Shown: one piece after another, positions 1-9,947 of the stretch
Layout of the letters: the number at the start of each line of letters is the position of its first letter
Numbering within the stretch: the stretch's first letter is position 1
Source: Symbiodinium natans
Lineage: Eukaryota > Sar > Dinophyceae > Suessiales > Symbiodiniaceae
DNA: 64,000 bases
Direction: 5' to 3'
Assembly: GCA_905221605.1 (NCBI GenBank)
Contig: CAJNDS010002335.1
Coordinates: forward strand, 594,887 to 658,886
Notes under the pieces: generated by a model
The model's input: only the letters and a program-made list of their open reading frames with translations
The model's database searches: none
What the model was told of the DNA's origin: nothing
Program-made: the position numbers and the translations under genes

Positions 1-990
1 AATTCCTAAGCCCTGAGCCCGGAAGCCTTAGCCCCCCCCCCCCCACCCCACCTCCACAAAAAGGGAGGGGACTTTGCAGTGTGGGTGCTTCTTGGGTCTT
101 CGGTCCGATTCGCAGGGAGCTTTAAGGCTTAATATTTGCCGGGGGAGGGGGGGGGTGGGTTAGGGTTTAGGGTTTAGGGAATAGTCCTAAACCCTAAACC
201 CTAAACTTTGGGGCAATGCCCGTGTGAGTCTTCAGGCCTAGAGAAGTCTTTAGCGTTTGGGCTCTTGGGTCGTTCGGGCTTGAGGGTTTGGCGTTCAGGG
301 CTTTTTGGGGTTTTGGGTTTGTAAAGGTTGAAGCGTTTAGTGCTCTTGAGGTTCTGAGGAAGGATGCCAAGGTGCAGGAGAGGGGGGATTTACAGCTAAA
401 CCTGAAAGAACCCTAGCCCTAAACCCTAAACCCTTTCAACCCTATAAGCCCGCAAAAAGCCCTAAATTTTGAGGTCTGTGAGTGCAAAAGCTTCATGTGG
501 TCAGGGGTATCCTTCGAGCTTCGCGCAGCCGCTTGAGCTTTTGAAGGCAAGTGTGTCCGACATCTTAAACCCTAAGCCCTGAACCCTAAACCCAAGTAAG
601 CAACTCCTTAGCCTTCAAACCCTAAATCCTGAACCCTAAACCCCTTCTCAGCACCCCAGACCCTAGACCCCCGTAAGCCCCTCTGAAGATCCTACACCCC
701 CCCTAAGCCCCTTTAAGCACCTCGAAACCCCTAAACCTTTCAAACCTTTGAAACCCCTAAAGACCTTCAACCCTAAACCCTAAACCCTAAACCCCTAGAG
801 ACCCGAAGCACCTAAAGGCCCTAAGCCCTCAATCCCAGGATCTCCACACAAGTCCGCACATCCTTCCTATCTCGGCTCCGGCTGGGTGACAGAGAGCCGT
901 CACTCCAACTACCCCAGCAATAACCTGCCTTATGGCCCTGCTTAAACCCTAAACCCTAAACCCTAAATTACCTGTGAGAACTCTCTCCTT
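1..990. repeat. Degenerate telomere-like tract, no supported exon
   Basis: Mixed TTTAGGG and CCCTAAA units with many variants, in both orientations, plus short poly-C and poly-G runs near 33-46 and 139-155. I see no exon with both splice sites here. It looks like intronic or intergenic sequence leading to the exon at 994. Confidence 0.6.
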
Positions 991-993
991 TAG

Positions 994-1120
994 TCCCTTG
1001 AGTTGCGGCTTTCTGGGCCCAGCGGGCGTCGACATGGCACTCTATACATACGGGATCCTGGCCATCGCCACGCGCCTTGGCCGGCAGCAGGGTGGTCTTG
1101 CACAGCTCCATCAGGGCCAG
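994..1120 (+). CDS. Internal exon, 42 codons, unknown gene
   Basis: A pyrimidine-rich stretch ends in CCTTTAG just before the exon. The frame begins one base in and stays open to CCAG, followed by a GTGGTATAGGGTTTAC donor. The peptide includes VDMALYTYGILAIATRLGR, rich in small hydrophobic residues. CCCTAAA repeat lies upstream and TTTAGGG-like repeat downstream, the pattern of most exons here. The minus strand is also open, so strand rests on the splice sites. Confidence 0.45.
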
Positions 1121-1280
1121 GTGGTATAGGGTTTACTTAGGGGGGTTTGGTGGTGCAGGGCTCAGGGTACCCTAAACCCTGAACCCTGAAGCCTAAACCC
1201 TCAACCCCAAACCCGAAACCCTAAAGCCTAGACCCTAAAGCCTAAACCTAAACCCTAAACCCTGACCCTAAATGGCTCAG

Positions 1281-1374
1281 TAGGTGTTAGGGCAAAACAC
1301 ACGGGCCGAGGTGGGAGCTTGCCAAGGCCCTGGGATCACCTCTGCGTGTCTTGGATTCAGTGGCTTCCTTTCGG
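1281..1374 (+). CDS. Internal exon, about 30 codons, unknown gene
   Basis: The acceptor GGCTCAG follows CCCTAAA repeat; the donor is TTTCGG|GTGTGA, running into CAGGGTTTAGGG. The open frame includes PRPWDHLCVSWIQWLPFG. No family was recognised. It may belong to the same gene as the exon ending at 1120. Confidence 0.4.
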
Positions 1375-1785
1375 GTGTGAAATTCAGGGTTTAGGGTTTA
1401 GGGTTTCTCGAAAGCTTCGTAGCATGCGAGCGGCAGCTATGACCCGAGGCCATCTAACACTTTTCTTCCACCCCACGCTGTCTCAGGCAGCAAAACCACC
1501 CTAACCTATGCTCACAGAAACTAACGACGACATCCGCCAGATCCCGTGTTAATACTTGGGGAGATTGGGCGGGCGATGGGGTGGCGTCTTGATTACTAGG
1601 GGACGGTGTAGATCAGATTCCAGCACCGACAAGAAACTCTCACACCTTTTCACCCAAAAAGTCTCAAAGGTTTGGGGTCTGGGCTTCGGGTTTGGGGTCG
1701 AAGCCTCTTGTACTATTATACTTATAATACAAAATAAAAAAAAAACATTAAAATAACTATACAAGATATATCAACCCTTCGTAAG

Positions 1786-1868
1786 GTGAGATCTGCATCG
1801 CAGCCATCTGCCTTGGCGCCATGTGGGCTGCTGTGCTGATGGAGAAGGCCAATCGGGGAGGGCTTTGA
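1786..1868 (+). CDS. Candidate terminal exon with TGA stop
   Basis: Acceptor CGTAAG; after two bases the frame reads EICIAAICLGAMWAAVLM and on to TGA at 1866-1868. The segment is hydrophobic, a possible membrane segment. TTTAGGG-like repeat follows the stop. Confidence 0.4.
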
Positions 1869-1909
1869 AGCCCAGTGCAGGGTTTAGGGCTCCGGCTCTT
1901 GGGGTTTGT

Positions 1910-2290
1910 GCCCCAAACCCCAAACCCCAAACCTCAAACCCCAAACCCCAAACCCCAAACCTCAAACCCCAAACCCCAAACCCTGAACCCTGAACCCTAA
2001 ACCCTAAACCCTAAACCCTACACCCTAAACCCTAAACCCTAAAAAGCCAAAAAGCCCTGAGCTCGGAACCCCAGACACCCTCAACCATGGATCCGCGGGC
2101 GAAGGCTCAGTGAGGTTTGGGGCCCAGGGGTTAGGGGTTTCGAGTCTAGGGTCTAGGGACGCTCTTGTGCTGGGTCGGCCCACATGTTGGAAACGCTAAC
2201 CCTGAACCCTAAACCCTAAACCCTAAACCCCAAACCCCAAACCCCAAACCCCAAACCCCAAACCCTAAACCCTAAACCCTAAACCCTCAG
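1910..2290. repeat. CCCTAAA/CCCCAAA array
   Basis: Tandem 7-mers alternating between CCCTAAA and CCCCAAA sub-blocks, interrupted by a short exon-like island at 2075-2109. The T-to-C variant is locally homogeneous, suggesting local amplification. Confidence 0.8.
2075..2109 (+). CDS. Short candidate first exon, ATG at 2087
   Basis: CCCCAG precedes, then ACCATGG gives a good start context, reading MDPRAKAQ up to the donor CTCA|GTGAGG. Only seven codons are coding, so the call rests on start context and donor. Confidence 0.3.
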
Positions 2291-2299
2291 CCCTATGAG

Positions 2300-2342
2300 G
2301 TGCCTGCGCTTCCAGGGCTTTGATCGCTGCACGAGCAATTAA
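2300..2342 (+). CDS. Short candidate terminal exon
   Basis: Acceptor CTATGAG after CCCTAAA repeat, then an open frame CLRFQGFDRCTSN and a TAA stop at 2340-2342. Very short, so chance is possible. Confidence 0.28.
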
Positions 2343-2637
2343 GGGGGGCCCCGAAATCTCACACTCTGCGGGGAACCCCAAGCCCAAAACCCAAAACCCA
2401 AAACCCAAAACCCAAAACCCAAAGCCCAAAGCCCAAAACCCAAATCCCAAAACCCAAAACCCAACACCCTAACCCAAAATCTTGGGGGTGCGCACGAGGC
2501 CGAGGCCCCCAGGCCCCCAGGGCCAGCGCCGCCGCCACGCTGGCGTCGGCAGAAGGAGGGGTGCGAATTTGGGCCCTAAACCCTAAACCCCAAACCCCAA
2601 ACCCTAAACCCTAAACCCCGGCACCCCAAACTCCCAG

Positions 2638-2852
2638 AGGACAACACCTCCGCACCGGAGGTCCTCGTGTTGGATCCGGCCGAGACCGGGCCCTCGCTAG
2701 GGGCCGCTCGAGTCGACATCACTCCCGAGTTTGTTTTGTTTCTAAACCCTAAACTAAGTGAGGGGTCGCTTCCGTCGAGCGACAGACCCCGAACGCTCGG
2801 CCGAGGGCCTTACAGCCCGAGCGCCCAAGCGAAAAGAGAAACGGAAAGGTGA
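2638..2852 (+). CDS. Exon or exon pair, unknown gene
   Basis: Acceptor CTCCCAG after telomere-like repeat. The open frame includes SAPEVLVLDPAETGPSL and later DRPRTLGRGPYSPSAQAK. It runs through a telomere-like insert near 2730-2758 (GTTTGTTTTG to ACTAAG), which may be a very short intron or translated repeat. A GGAAAG|GTGAGG donor sits at 2848; reading past it gives TGA at 2850-2852. Confidence 0.4.
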
Positions 2853-3029
2853 GGGTTAAGCCTCACCGTCTGTCCTGGACAGGCCAACGGACATCGGCCT
2901 TTTTTACGACAACGTCAGTACTCGGCTAAGGGATGGCCGGCACCCAGACCACCTTTAGCGTAGCTAAAGTATAACCCCAAATCGTAATGCTTTGCCTCTG
3001 GAGGTGGTTCAGGGTTTTGGGTTCAGGGT

Positions 3030-3480
3030 TTGCCGGGCCCTCCCCGCCGGGGGCCCCCTGGCCCCTGGCAGCTGGATTCCTGGACCAGGAGGCTGGCGAG
3101 GGGTCCAGGCAGGCTGGTTGCTCAATTTCGTGATTTTGGGGGCTTTCGATTTTTGGCCCAAGCCAAGGCCCCCCGGCCAAGGGCCCCCCGGGCCAAGGGC
3201 GGGCCAAGGCCCCAAGGGCCAAGGGACCCCCGAGCCAAGGGCTGCCGGGCGAAGGGCCAAGGGGCTCCCCGGCCTCTAAGGGCCCCGGGCCAAGCCCCGG
3301 AGCCAAGGGCCCCTCAGGGCCAAGCCGGCCGCGCCAAAAAGGCTCCCGTTTCCGGCCAAGGGCCCCCCGCAGCCAAGGGCCTCCCAGGCTTTTGGAAGGG
3401 ACCAACAAGGGCCCAAAACTCCCCCCAAACAAAGGGGCCCCCAACTAAAGGCTCTCGGGCCAAGGGCCCCCCACACCAAC
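3030..3480. repeat. GC-rich GGGCCAAGG-type low-complexity block
   Basis: Irregular repetition of GGGCCAAGGGCC, CCCCGGGCC and related motifs. It keeps several frames open on both strands (Gly, Pro, Ala and Arg rich). I treat these as composition artefacts and see no gene. Confidence 0.7.
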
Positions 3481-3555
3481 ACCCTTGCAGGGAATCGCAC
3501 GAGCCCCCAACAAGCGCCAAGAGCCACCAAAAGGCTTCAAAAACTTCAAAAGGCC

Positions 3556-4430
3556 CACTAAAAGAAGGGGGACCCCAGGATGCCCGTACCCGCAATGAAA
3601 AATGCGATTTCTTGGTAGTGAAATCGATGCTTAATTGAGGCCCTTAAAGAAGGGGAATCCAAGAGCAGACACAGAGAGTTTCCCTGACCTTCAAATAAAT
3701 AAGGGCCTCTACGGGCCCTGACACGCCGAAGGCCCGAAAAGGGCCGAGGCTACCCCAACCTTAAACCCTAACAGCGCAACTTTAAAAACATCAAAGCAAG
3801 CATCAGAGCACAAGAAAGTACGGGCCCTAACGTGCCGAAGGCCCGAAAAGGGCCGAGGCTACCCCGAACCCCAGCTTAAACCCTAACACCGCAAAACCCT
3901 GCCAAGGCCTTCAAGCAAATAAGGGCCTCTACGGGCCCTAACTTGCCGAAGGCCCGAAAAGGGCCGAGGCTACCCCGAACCCGAGCTTAAACCCTAGCGA
4001 TTGAAATACTCATTGGCGAAAAACTCATTAATAAGTTCCCTGACCTTTAAATGAATAAAGCCTCTACGGCCCCTGACACGCCGAAGGTCCGAACAAGCCC
4101 CCAACAAGCGCCAAGAGCCACCAAAATGCTTCAAAAGGCTTCAAAAGGCCCCCTAAAAGAAGGGGGACCCCAGGATGCCCGTACCCGCAATGAAAAATGC
4201 GATTTCTTGGTAGTGAAATCGATGCTTAATTGAGGCCCTTAAAGAAGGGGAATCCAAGAGCAGACACAAAGGGTTTCCCTGACCTTCAAATAAATAAGGG
4301 CCTCTACGGGCCCTGACACGCCGAAGGCCCGAAAAGGGCCGAGGCTACCCCCAACCCCAGCTTAAACCCTAACAGCGCAACTTTAAAAACATCAAAGCAA
4401 GCATCAGAGCACAAGAAAGTAAATTCCATA
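3556..4430. repeat. Tandemly duplicated block (R1 family)
   Basis: About 265 bp from GAAGGGGGACCCCAGGATGC to CACAAGAAAGTA occurs at about 3562-3825 and again at 4158-4420. Within it GCCGAAGGCCCGAAAAGGGC recurs at least four times (near 3724, 3836, 3946 and 4320). The motif CGCAATGAAAAATGCGATTT matches, reverse-complemented, the units at 12.9-14.5 kb. Function unknown. Confidence 0.8.
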
Positions 4431-4435
4431 AACCC

Positions 4436-4535
4436 TAAACCCTAATAGAGTATAGTTTGGGTGGCCGGGGTGGGTTGACGGGCAACGCGAGCGCGCGGCC
4501 CGGGGTGTTTCACACCCGAGCGCGCGCCCTCCCCT
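4436..4535. other. Block-end motif plus GC hairpin
   Basis: CCCTAATAGAGTATAGTTTG leads into a GC-rich inverted repeat centred on GGGTGTTTCACACCC with GCGCGCG arms, immediately followed by a CCCTAAA array. The same arrangement occurs at 14898-15005. Confidence 0.55.
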
Positions 4536-4814
4536 GACACACCCTAAACCCTAAACCCTAAACCCTAAACCCTAAACCCTAAACCCTAAACCCCTACGCG
4601 GGCAACCTGGGTTGCTTTTGCGTCTCTTTTGGGGGTGTATGGTTTCAGGGTGCTAGGGTTTCAGGGTTTCAAAGCGTTAAAGGGTTTTAGGGTTAAGTGT
4701 GGCGACTCATGGTTTGGAACCCTAAACCCTAAACCCTAAACCCCAAACCCAAAACCCTAAACCCTAAACCCTAAGCCCTAGGGTTTTGAGGTGGGTTTTG
4801 CCATGCTCTCCCAG

Positions 4815-4880
4815 GAAGTGCGTCATGCGACAGGTGTGAGAGGGCTTCTAAAGCTCACGTGCGCTGCTGAGTCAGTGACC
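4815..4880 (+). CDS. Possible exon, unknown gene
   Basis: Acceptor CTCTCCCAG, then an open frame EVRHATGVRGLLKLTCAAES running back into telomere-like repeat. An internal GACAG|GTGTGAG donor would shorten it to six codons. Confidence 0.28.
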
Positions 4881-5411
4881 TTAAACCCTATAAACCTTAA
4901 ACCCTGAAGCCCCTCCGACCACCAAGCTTAAGCTTTGGAAATCCCCCAAAATTTGAAACCCTCAGTGCCTGAATCCTAAGGGGACTGCACAACTGCCTTC
5001 CCCATCTGGGTGAATTGAGACCTCCTGTAGGGGCTTTTTTAATTAGAACAAGATTTTGGGGCTGATTTTAGCATAGTTAGAAAGGGACCAGAAGGGAAAA
5101 CTGTTAGATGTGGGGTTTGGGGGTTGAGGGTTTTACCTTAGTATGCCCCAAATCCTACACCCTGGAACCCTAAAACCCTAAACCCTAAAATGCTATCACC
5201 CCAAAACCCTGAACCTTGCAACCCTAAACCCTCAACCTCAACTGTCCACAGCTCTGTGAAACTCAAGGCCCTGCCCTACCCGAAAAACATCCAAGCCTGC
5301 AAGCATGTCCTAAATCTTAAGCACACCAGCCGGCCCTGAATCTCTCAGCCTATGGCCTTGTGTTTAGGGTTTAGGGTTTAGGGACCTTGAACCCTAAAAC
5401 CAACTGTTCAG

Positions 5412-5480
5412 GTGGCCCTTGTGGGCGGCAATCCGGGCATTCCACACTTTTACTGCCAATTCGCGGAGAGGTTGCAGGAG
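5412..5480 (+). CDS. LDAH-like hydrolase exon, 23 codons
   Basis: Acceptor AACTGTTCAG, phase 0, donor GAG|GTGGGCCTGG leading into TTTAGGG repeat. The peptide VALVGGNPGIPHFYCQFAER matches the N-terminal GNPGxxxFY signature of lipid-droplet-associated hydrolases (an alpha/beta-hydrolase family). The matching GHSIG nucleophile motif is encoded at 9153-9246 on the same strand. Family membership rests on two short motifs. Confidence 0.55.
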
Positions 5481-5496
5481 GTGGGCCTGGGTTTAG

Positions 5497-6191
5497 GGTT
5501 AAGGGTTAAGGGTTTAGGGTTTAGGGGTTTAGGGTTTAGGGTTTAGGGTTTAGGGTTTAGGGTTTAGGGTTTAGGGTTTGGGGGATTAGGGTTCAGTGAG
5601 TTTTGTGCTTTGGCGCGTTCGGGTTGTTTTAGGCTCCAGGGGTTAAGGTTGGTGGGATCTCGGGGTCCAAGAAGGATTATGGAGTCTCTAGGGTTCATGG
5701 TTTACGGGCCCAAGATATACATCTAGGGCTTAGGAGTGAAGGATGAAGCTTAAAATTGGGTCTAAGGTTCATAGGGCTTAGGGTTTAGGGTTTCGCATAG
5801 GTTCATAGGGTTCGGTTTAGAGTTCCGCATAGGGTTGGGGGATGCTTTTAAGGTCTTATAGGTTGCAAGGTTGGTAGGGTTTAGGGCTGTAGGTTTCCCT
5901 AAACCCTAAACCCTAAACCCTAAACCCTAAACCCTAAACCCTAAACCCTAAACCCTAAACCCTAAACCCGAGGGATTGCCCCCTAATCCGCATTCGCACG
6001 AAGCCAGCCCCTGTTTTCGGGATTTTCGCCTGGGAAGGCTCACTTGCACCGTTTCCCTAAGCCCTTTAGAGTCCTGAAACCCTCAAGCCATAAACCCGAA
6101 ACCCGACAGCCCTAAAACCCCGAAACCCCAAACCCTAAACCCTAAACCCTAAACCCTAAACCCTAAACCCTAAACCCTAAACCCTAAACCC
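5497..6191. repeat. Telomere-like arrays in both orientations
   Basis: TTTAGGG arrays (about 5497-5580) turn to CCCTAAA arrays at about 5895-5967 and 6122-6191, with degenerate sequence between. This is the inverted arrangement expected for one intron between the exons at 5480 and 6919. Confidence 0.75.
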
Positions 6192-6299
6192 TGGAGTCGC
6201 AAAAACAAACCCTCGACCAGAGGCTCTCTTTGCCGAGGGCTTGGGGGCAGCCACGCCGCTGCCTTAGCTCGACGGCTCGGAGGTCATCTAGTCTAAGAC

Positions 6300-6480
6300 G
6301 CAGAGTAGGCCCCTTATTCCCTTTTTTTTTTTTGTTTTGGGGGGGGGGGGGGGGGGGGGGGTGAGGGTTTAGGGTTTAGGGTTTAGGGTTTAGGGTTTAG
6401 GGTTTAGGGTTTAGGGTTTAGGGTTTAGGGTTTAGGGTTTAGGGTAAATAGCACCCAGAGTAGGCCCCTTGCATGGTCAA
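6300..6480. repeat. Poly-T/poly-G plus TTTAGGG array flanked by a direct repeat
   Basis: CAGAGTAGGCCCCTT occurs at about 6301 and again at about 6462, flanking poly-T, about 22 G and a TTTAGGG array of about 12 units. The right copy continues into an element ending near GATCCTAGGTTACTCG (about 6530), as if the array interrupts a mobile element. Confidence 0.6.
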
Positions 6481-6716
6481 GTTTTCTTGAAGCCAAAAAA
6501 GGTGGCACCTGTTTTGATCCTAGGTTACTCGAGGGTCGAGTAGTCGCACCATGGAAGGACGTTCGCAAGACATGGATCTCGTACAAGGTACAGGCATGAA
6601 TCCAGATATAATTTTGCTGGCACAGCGCTGTAGGTGAGACATCTAGTAGGGCCAAGCCGAATGCCTGAACTCAGAATGCACGTTAACCATTCCACCACAA
6701 AACCCTCAACCCTAAA

Positions 6717-6782
6717 CCCTCAACCCTAAACCCTAAACCCTAAACCCTAAACCCTAAACCCTAAACCCTAAACCCTAAACCC
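6717..6782. repeat. CCCTAAA array
   Basis: About nine tandem CCCTAAA units, following two CCCTCAA variants. Confidence 0.85.
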
Positions 6783-6918
6783 TTCCTAAGACCCTGAAGC
6801 CCAAGGCCAGCTTAAGCCATCACATTTTCCCTGAATTGCAGGGGTGTGGCGCTCCTGGGTTCCCCTGACAAAAATTGGGTTTAGGGTTTAGGGTTTAGGG
6901 TTTAGGGTTTAGGGTCAG

Positions 6919-7057
6919 CCGGGAGCGCAACCTCAGGATGTATTGCGTGGGCTACGTGAACTTCCCGACCACGGCCGAAGGCGCCGCCGAGCGGGAGAAG
7001 GCCGGCCCTGTCAGCGTGGACGAGGCCGGGGGGCTTGGGGGGGCCTCGCGTCTGTGG
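6919..7057 (+). CDS. Internal exon, unknown gene (possible RRM-like segment)
   Basis: Acceptor GGGTCAG, open frame including RNLRMYCVGYVNFPTTAEGA, high GC at third positions, possible donor CTGTGG|GTGTTTAGG. The aromatic YVNF stretch loosely recalls an RNA-recognition RNP1, but the segment is too short to assign. Confidence 0.4.
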
Positions 7058-7225
7058 GTGTTTAGGGTTTAGGGTTTAGGGTTTAATTTTGGGGTTTGGG
7101 GTTTGGCGTTTCGAGTTTGGAGTTTGGGGTTTGGGTCTTGGGGGGTGGGGTTTTGGGGTTTGGCGTTAGGGGTTGGGTTTTGCGGGTGGGGTTTGGGGTC
7201 TGGGGTTTGGGGTTGGGGGTTTATA

Positions 7226-7325
7226 CTTGGAGGTTCACGGGTACTTATAACCGCAGTTATAACTAGTTATAACTAGTTATAACTGTATTTCTAAGCCCCC
7301 AAAGTCACCCCAAAAACCTCCAAAG
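7226..7325. mobile_element. Introner-like element, family D
   Basis: Starts CTTGGAGGTTCACGGGTACT and ends AACCTCCAAAG, with TTATAAC-rich arms. The same termini occur at 39029, 45222 and 55839. No clear target duplication. An open minus-strand frame abuts its right end. Confidence 0.6.
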
Positions 7326-7480
7326 CGTAATGATACTTTATCAGGGAGAAATTCTGTAGTCTACCTCCAACTTGACAAGCCTTACTCCTCACTGCCCAGG
7401 GGTCTTGCCTATGCGTGCGACTTAGTAGCTCTACTTCCCAACTCCTAGACCCTGTAAACCCTACCACCCTATTCCTAAAC
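7316..7480 (-). CDS. Possible minus-strand exon ending at a family D element
   Basis: The minus frame reads RSWEVELLSRTHRQDPWAVR and then KACQVGGRLQNFSLIKYHYA up to the element terminus, with good codon texture. The matching exon beyond the element was not found. Confidence 0.3.
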
Positions 7481-7676
7481 CTATAAACCCCAAAGCCCTC
7501 AGTCCTATAAGCCCGAAGCCCCAAACCCGAAACCCTGCAGGTTTAGGGTTTAGGGTTTAGGGTTTGGGGTTTGGGGTTTGGGGTTTGGGGTTTGGGGTTT
7601 GGGGTTTGGGGTTTGGGGGGGGGGGGGGGGTTCAGGGTTTAGGGCATTCAGTCCTCAGGGGCTCCTTTTCTGCCAG

Positions 7677-7721
7677 GAGGCGGAAGCCATCTCGGCTGCT
7701 CTCGCCAGGGTCCAGGCCTAA
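7677..7721 (+). CDS. Candidate terminal exon, TAA stop
   Basis: Acceptor TTTTCTGCCAG, then EAEAISAALARVQA and TAA at 7719-7721. Short but amphipathic and GC3-rich. If real, a gene ends here between the two hydrolase exons. Confidence 0.35.
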   Translation, partial: EAEAISAALARVQA

Positions 7722-8031
7722 ACTCCTTTTCTGAGAGAGGGTTTCTGCTAGGATGCCCCTACCCTTGAACCCTAGGCCTTTAGGATGAGGTTGAGGGTTT
7801 TACAGGCATAGGGTTTGGGTTCAGGGTTCGGAGGTGAGAGTTTTGGGTTCAAGGTTGGGTTTGTAGGGTTTGGGGTTCAGAAAAAAGGGTTTGGGGTGTA
7901 GGGTTTTGGGCTTTGGGGCTTAGGGTTCAGGGAAAGGGTTTGGGGTTCTTGGGGTTGAGACTTGGCTATCCCACTCAGCTCTGAAAAGCTCAATCCTGGT
8001 GTTGTTCAGGCTTTAGGCCTTAGGGTTTGGG

Positions 8032-8130
8032 TTGGGACGTTCCCCATATACTTCCAGTGGTTTTAATAAGGATTATAGTCCCCACCTATTACACTCCCTG
8101 TCAAGGACTTGTTAGCAAGAACCCCCAAGA
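8032..8130. mobile_element. Degenerate family E element
   Basis: Left end TTGGGACGTTCCCC matches TTGGGATGTTCCCCC of the copies at 57365 and 60611; the interior GGATTATAGTCCCC also matches. The right end is eroded. Confidence 0.45.
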
Positions 8131-8205
8131 CCTTACAGCCGCAATATGGCCCCTTACCTCCCTTAACGGGCTCCCAAGTATTTGCCCTTACAGTGCGAGC
8201 GTCGG

Positions 8206-9050
8206 TTAAGAATGTGCGAGGGTCAGGTCAGGGGGGGCTCAGATTCTTAACTAGAGAACGACTTGTTCCGTGTGTATTTTGATGTTCTTCCGGCTCAGAT
8301 TCTTAGCACATTCTTAAGTGGGATTCGAGCCAGCATCCTTACGTCTTAAGGAAGACGCTGTAGCCACTAGCCCAAAGCATTCTTTCGCACATAACTCTGC
8401 TGTGGGGTTGTGCACAGCTTTCGCAAGCTAAGAATCTGAGGGGCTCAGATTCTTAGCGAGCTAAGAATCTGAGGGGCTGAGATTCTTAGCGAGCTAAGAA
8501 TCTGAGCCCCTCAGATTCTTACTCTGGAGGTTTCTGGGGTTTGAACTCAATAGCTTGAGCTGTTTCTGATTGTTTGGGGCCAAAGTATGAATCTGAGGGG
8601 ATCAAGTTCTTGGTTGGGGGTTTCTGTGATTTGGGCCTGCTTGTGCAAAAGCTTACAAGCTAAGAATTTGAGGGGCTCAGATTCTTAATTCGGGGTTTTT
8701 CTTTTGGCGCCTGCTTGTGCAAAAGCTTTACAAGCTAAGAATTTGAGGGGCTCAGATTCTTAATTCGGGATGTTTCCTTCGGCATCTGAGGGGCTCGGTT
8801 CTTAACTTGCAAGTAAGCTAAGAACCTGAGGGGCTCAGGTTCTTAATTCCTTGTGTTTAAAAGCTTTACTATCTAAGATTTTCGAGTTAATGACAAGCAA
8901 AATAACAACTGGATTAAGAATGTGCCCTCAGATTTCAGGGGGGGCTCAAATTCTTAAGTCAAAGGCACCCAGTAAGGGGCGGACAAAATCCAATGCATAA
9001 GAAATTTCAGCCCCTCAAATTCTTAAGCAAGGAATTCTTAAGCGATACTC
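8206..9050. repeat. Field of palindromes built on AAGAATCTGAGGGG
   Basis: GCTAAGAATCTGAG, then GGG, then its reverse complement, forms a perfect 14-bp stem at 8427-8457. A one-mismatch copy is at 8460-8490 and another at 8493-8520. Diverged copies follow near 8660, 8735, 8817 and 8935, some with compensating changes (AACCTGAG...CTCAGGTT at about 8817). It is not coding. Confidence 0.75.
8318..8383 (-). other. tRNA-like (Pol III box) sequence, probably a SINE relic
   Basis: On the minus strand GGGCTAGTGGCTA resembles an A box and GGCTCGAATCCC a B box, with a CGTCT/AGACG stem between. No proper 7-bp anticodon loop or acceptor stem forms, so it is not a functional tRNA. Confidence 0.3.
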
Positions 9051-9131
9051 CCGCTGTAACTTATATAGGGTATATACGGGGTATATAAGGGGTCTCCTCT
9101 TAAGGGCCCATACTAAGGGACCATGTACCTA
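9050..9131. mobile_element. Truncated family C element
   Basis: TATATAGGGTATATACGGGG through GGGCCCATACTAAGGGACCATG matches the right halves of the elements at 28380 and 46285. The left half is missing. Confidence 0.5.
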
Positions 9132-9152
9132 GCCGTAGCTTGAGACCCGGAG

Positions 9153-9246
9153 GCGTGCCATCGCGGTCAGGGTTTCGTCGTCCTGGGCCACTCCATCGGG
9201 GCCTGGCCGCTCCTCTGCAAGGGGGGGGGCCCTTGGGGAGGCCAGG
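9153..9246 (+). CDS. LDAH-like hydrolase exon with GHSIG motif
   Basis: Acceptor CCCGGAG, open frame with GQGFVVLGHSIGAWPLL, possible donor CCAGG|GTTCTTATAC. GHSIG fits the nucleophile elbow (G-x-S-x-G) with serine as nucleophile; in this family it follows the GNPGxxxFY strand found at 5412-5480. Exons between the two were not identified. Confidence 0.5.
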
Positions 9247-9263
9247 GTTCTTATACAAAGGTC

Positions 9264-9840
9264 CCTAAACCCTAAACCCTACACCCTAAACCCTAAACCC
9301 TAAACCTAACCCTAAACCCTAAACCCCTAAACCCCTAAACCCCTAAACCCCTAAACCCCTAAACCCCTAAACCCCTAAACCCCTAAACCCATATTCCCTA
9401 CCAAGAACTACCAAGTTTCAGACCCTGTGAGTCCTGTGATGGGCCCTACCCGGGCTATATACAAAACCTGAGCCGCGGTTGGGGGGTGTTAGGGTTTGGG
9501 TCCGGTGGCCTGTACCCTAAACCCCAAACACTACAAACCCTACAAAAACCCTAGAAGCAATATGAACCCTGTGAACCCCTATAAGTCCTATACACCCTAT
9601 AAACCCCTTTGAGCCCTATAAACCCTATAAACCCTATAAACCACACTAAACCCTATAAACCCTATAAGCCCCTAGAAACACCTATCAACCCTCAAAACCC
9701 TCTAACCCCCTAGAACACACTCTAAAACCCCTACAAACCCGCATAAACCATATAGAACCTTATTAAAACCCCTTTCGCCGCCCTAAAAAAAAACTAAACC
9801 CTAAACCCTAAACCCTAAGCCCTAAGCCCTAAACCCTAAA
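9264..9840. repeat. Telomere-like tract with an 8-mer CCCCTAAA sub-array
   Basis: CCCTAAA units turn into an 8-mer CCCCTAAA array at about 9313-9390, then degenerate CCCTATAAA-type units. No exon seen. Confidence 0.75.
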
Positions 9841-9860
9841 CCCTAAACCTCACACCCCAG

Positions 9861-9947
9861 GCTTGTCATGCAGCATCTCAAGCTGGCCTCCGAGGAGCTC
9901 CTGGTTGAGCTCCGGCATGTGGTGCTGGCGATGCCGTGCCCGGGCAT
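9861..9947 (+). CDS. Internal exon, 28 codons, unknown gene
   Basis: Acceptor CACACCCCAG after CCCTAAA repeat; donor GGCAT|GTAGGGTTTGGG. The frame includes LVMQHLKLASEELLVELRHV, predicted helical. Confidence 0.5.

Noticed and set aside
2926-3638. Long overlapping open frames up to 202 codons on both strands
   Set aside because: They come from the GC-rich GGGCCAAGG block; composition is extreme (Gly, Pro, Ala, Arg), frames are open on both strands and no splice or start context exists.
8318-8383. Functional tRNA gene
   Set aside because: A- and B-box-like stretches are present, but the anticodon loop, T stem and acceptor stem do not form.
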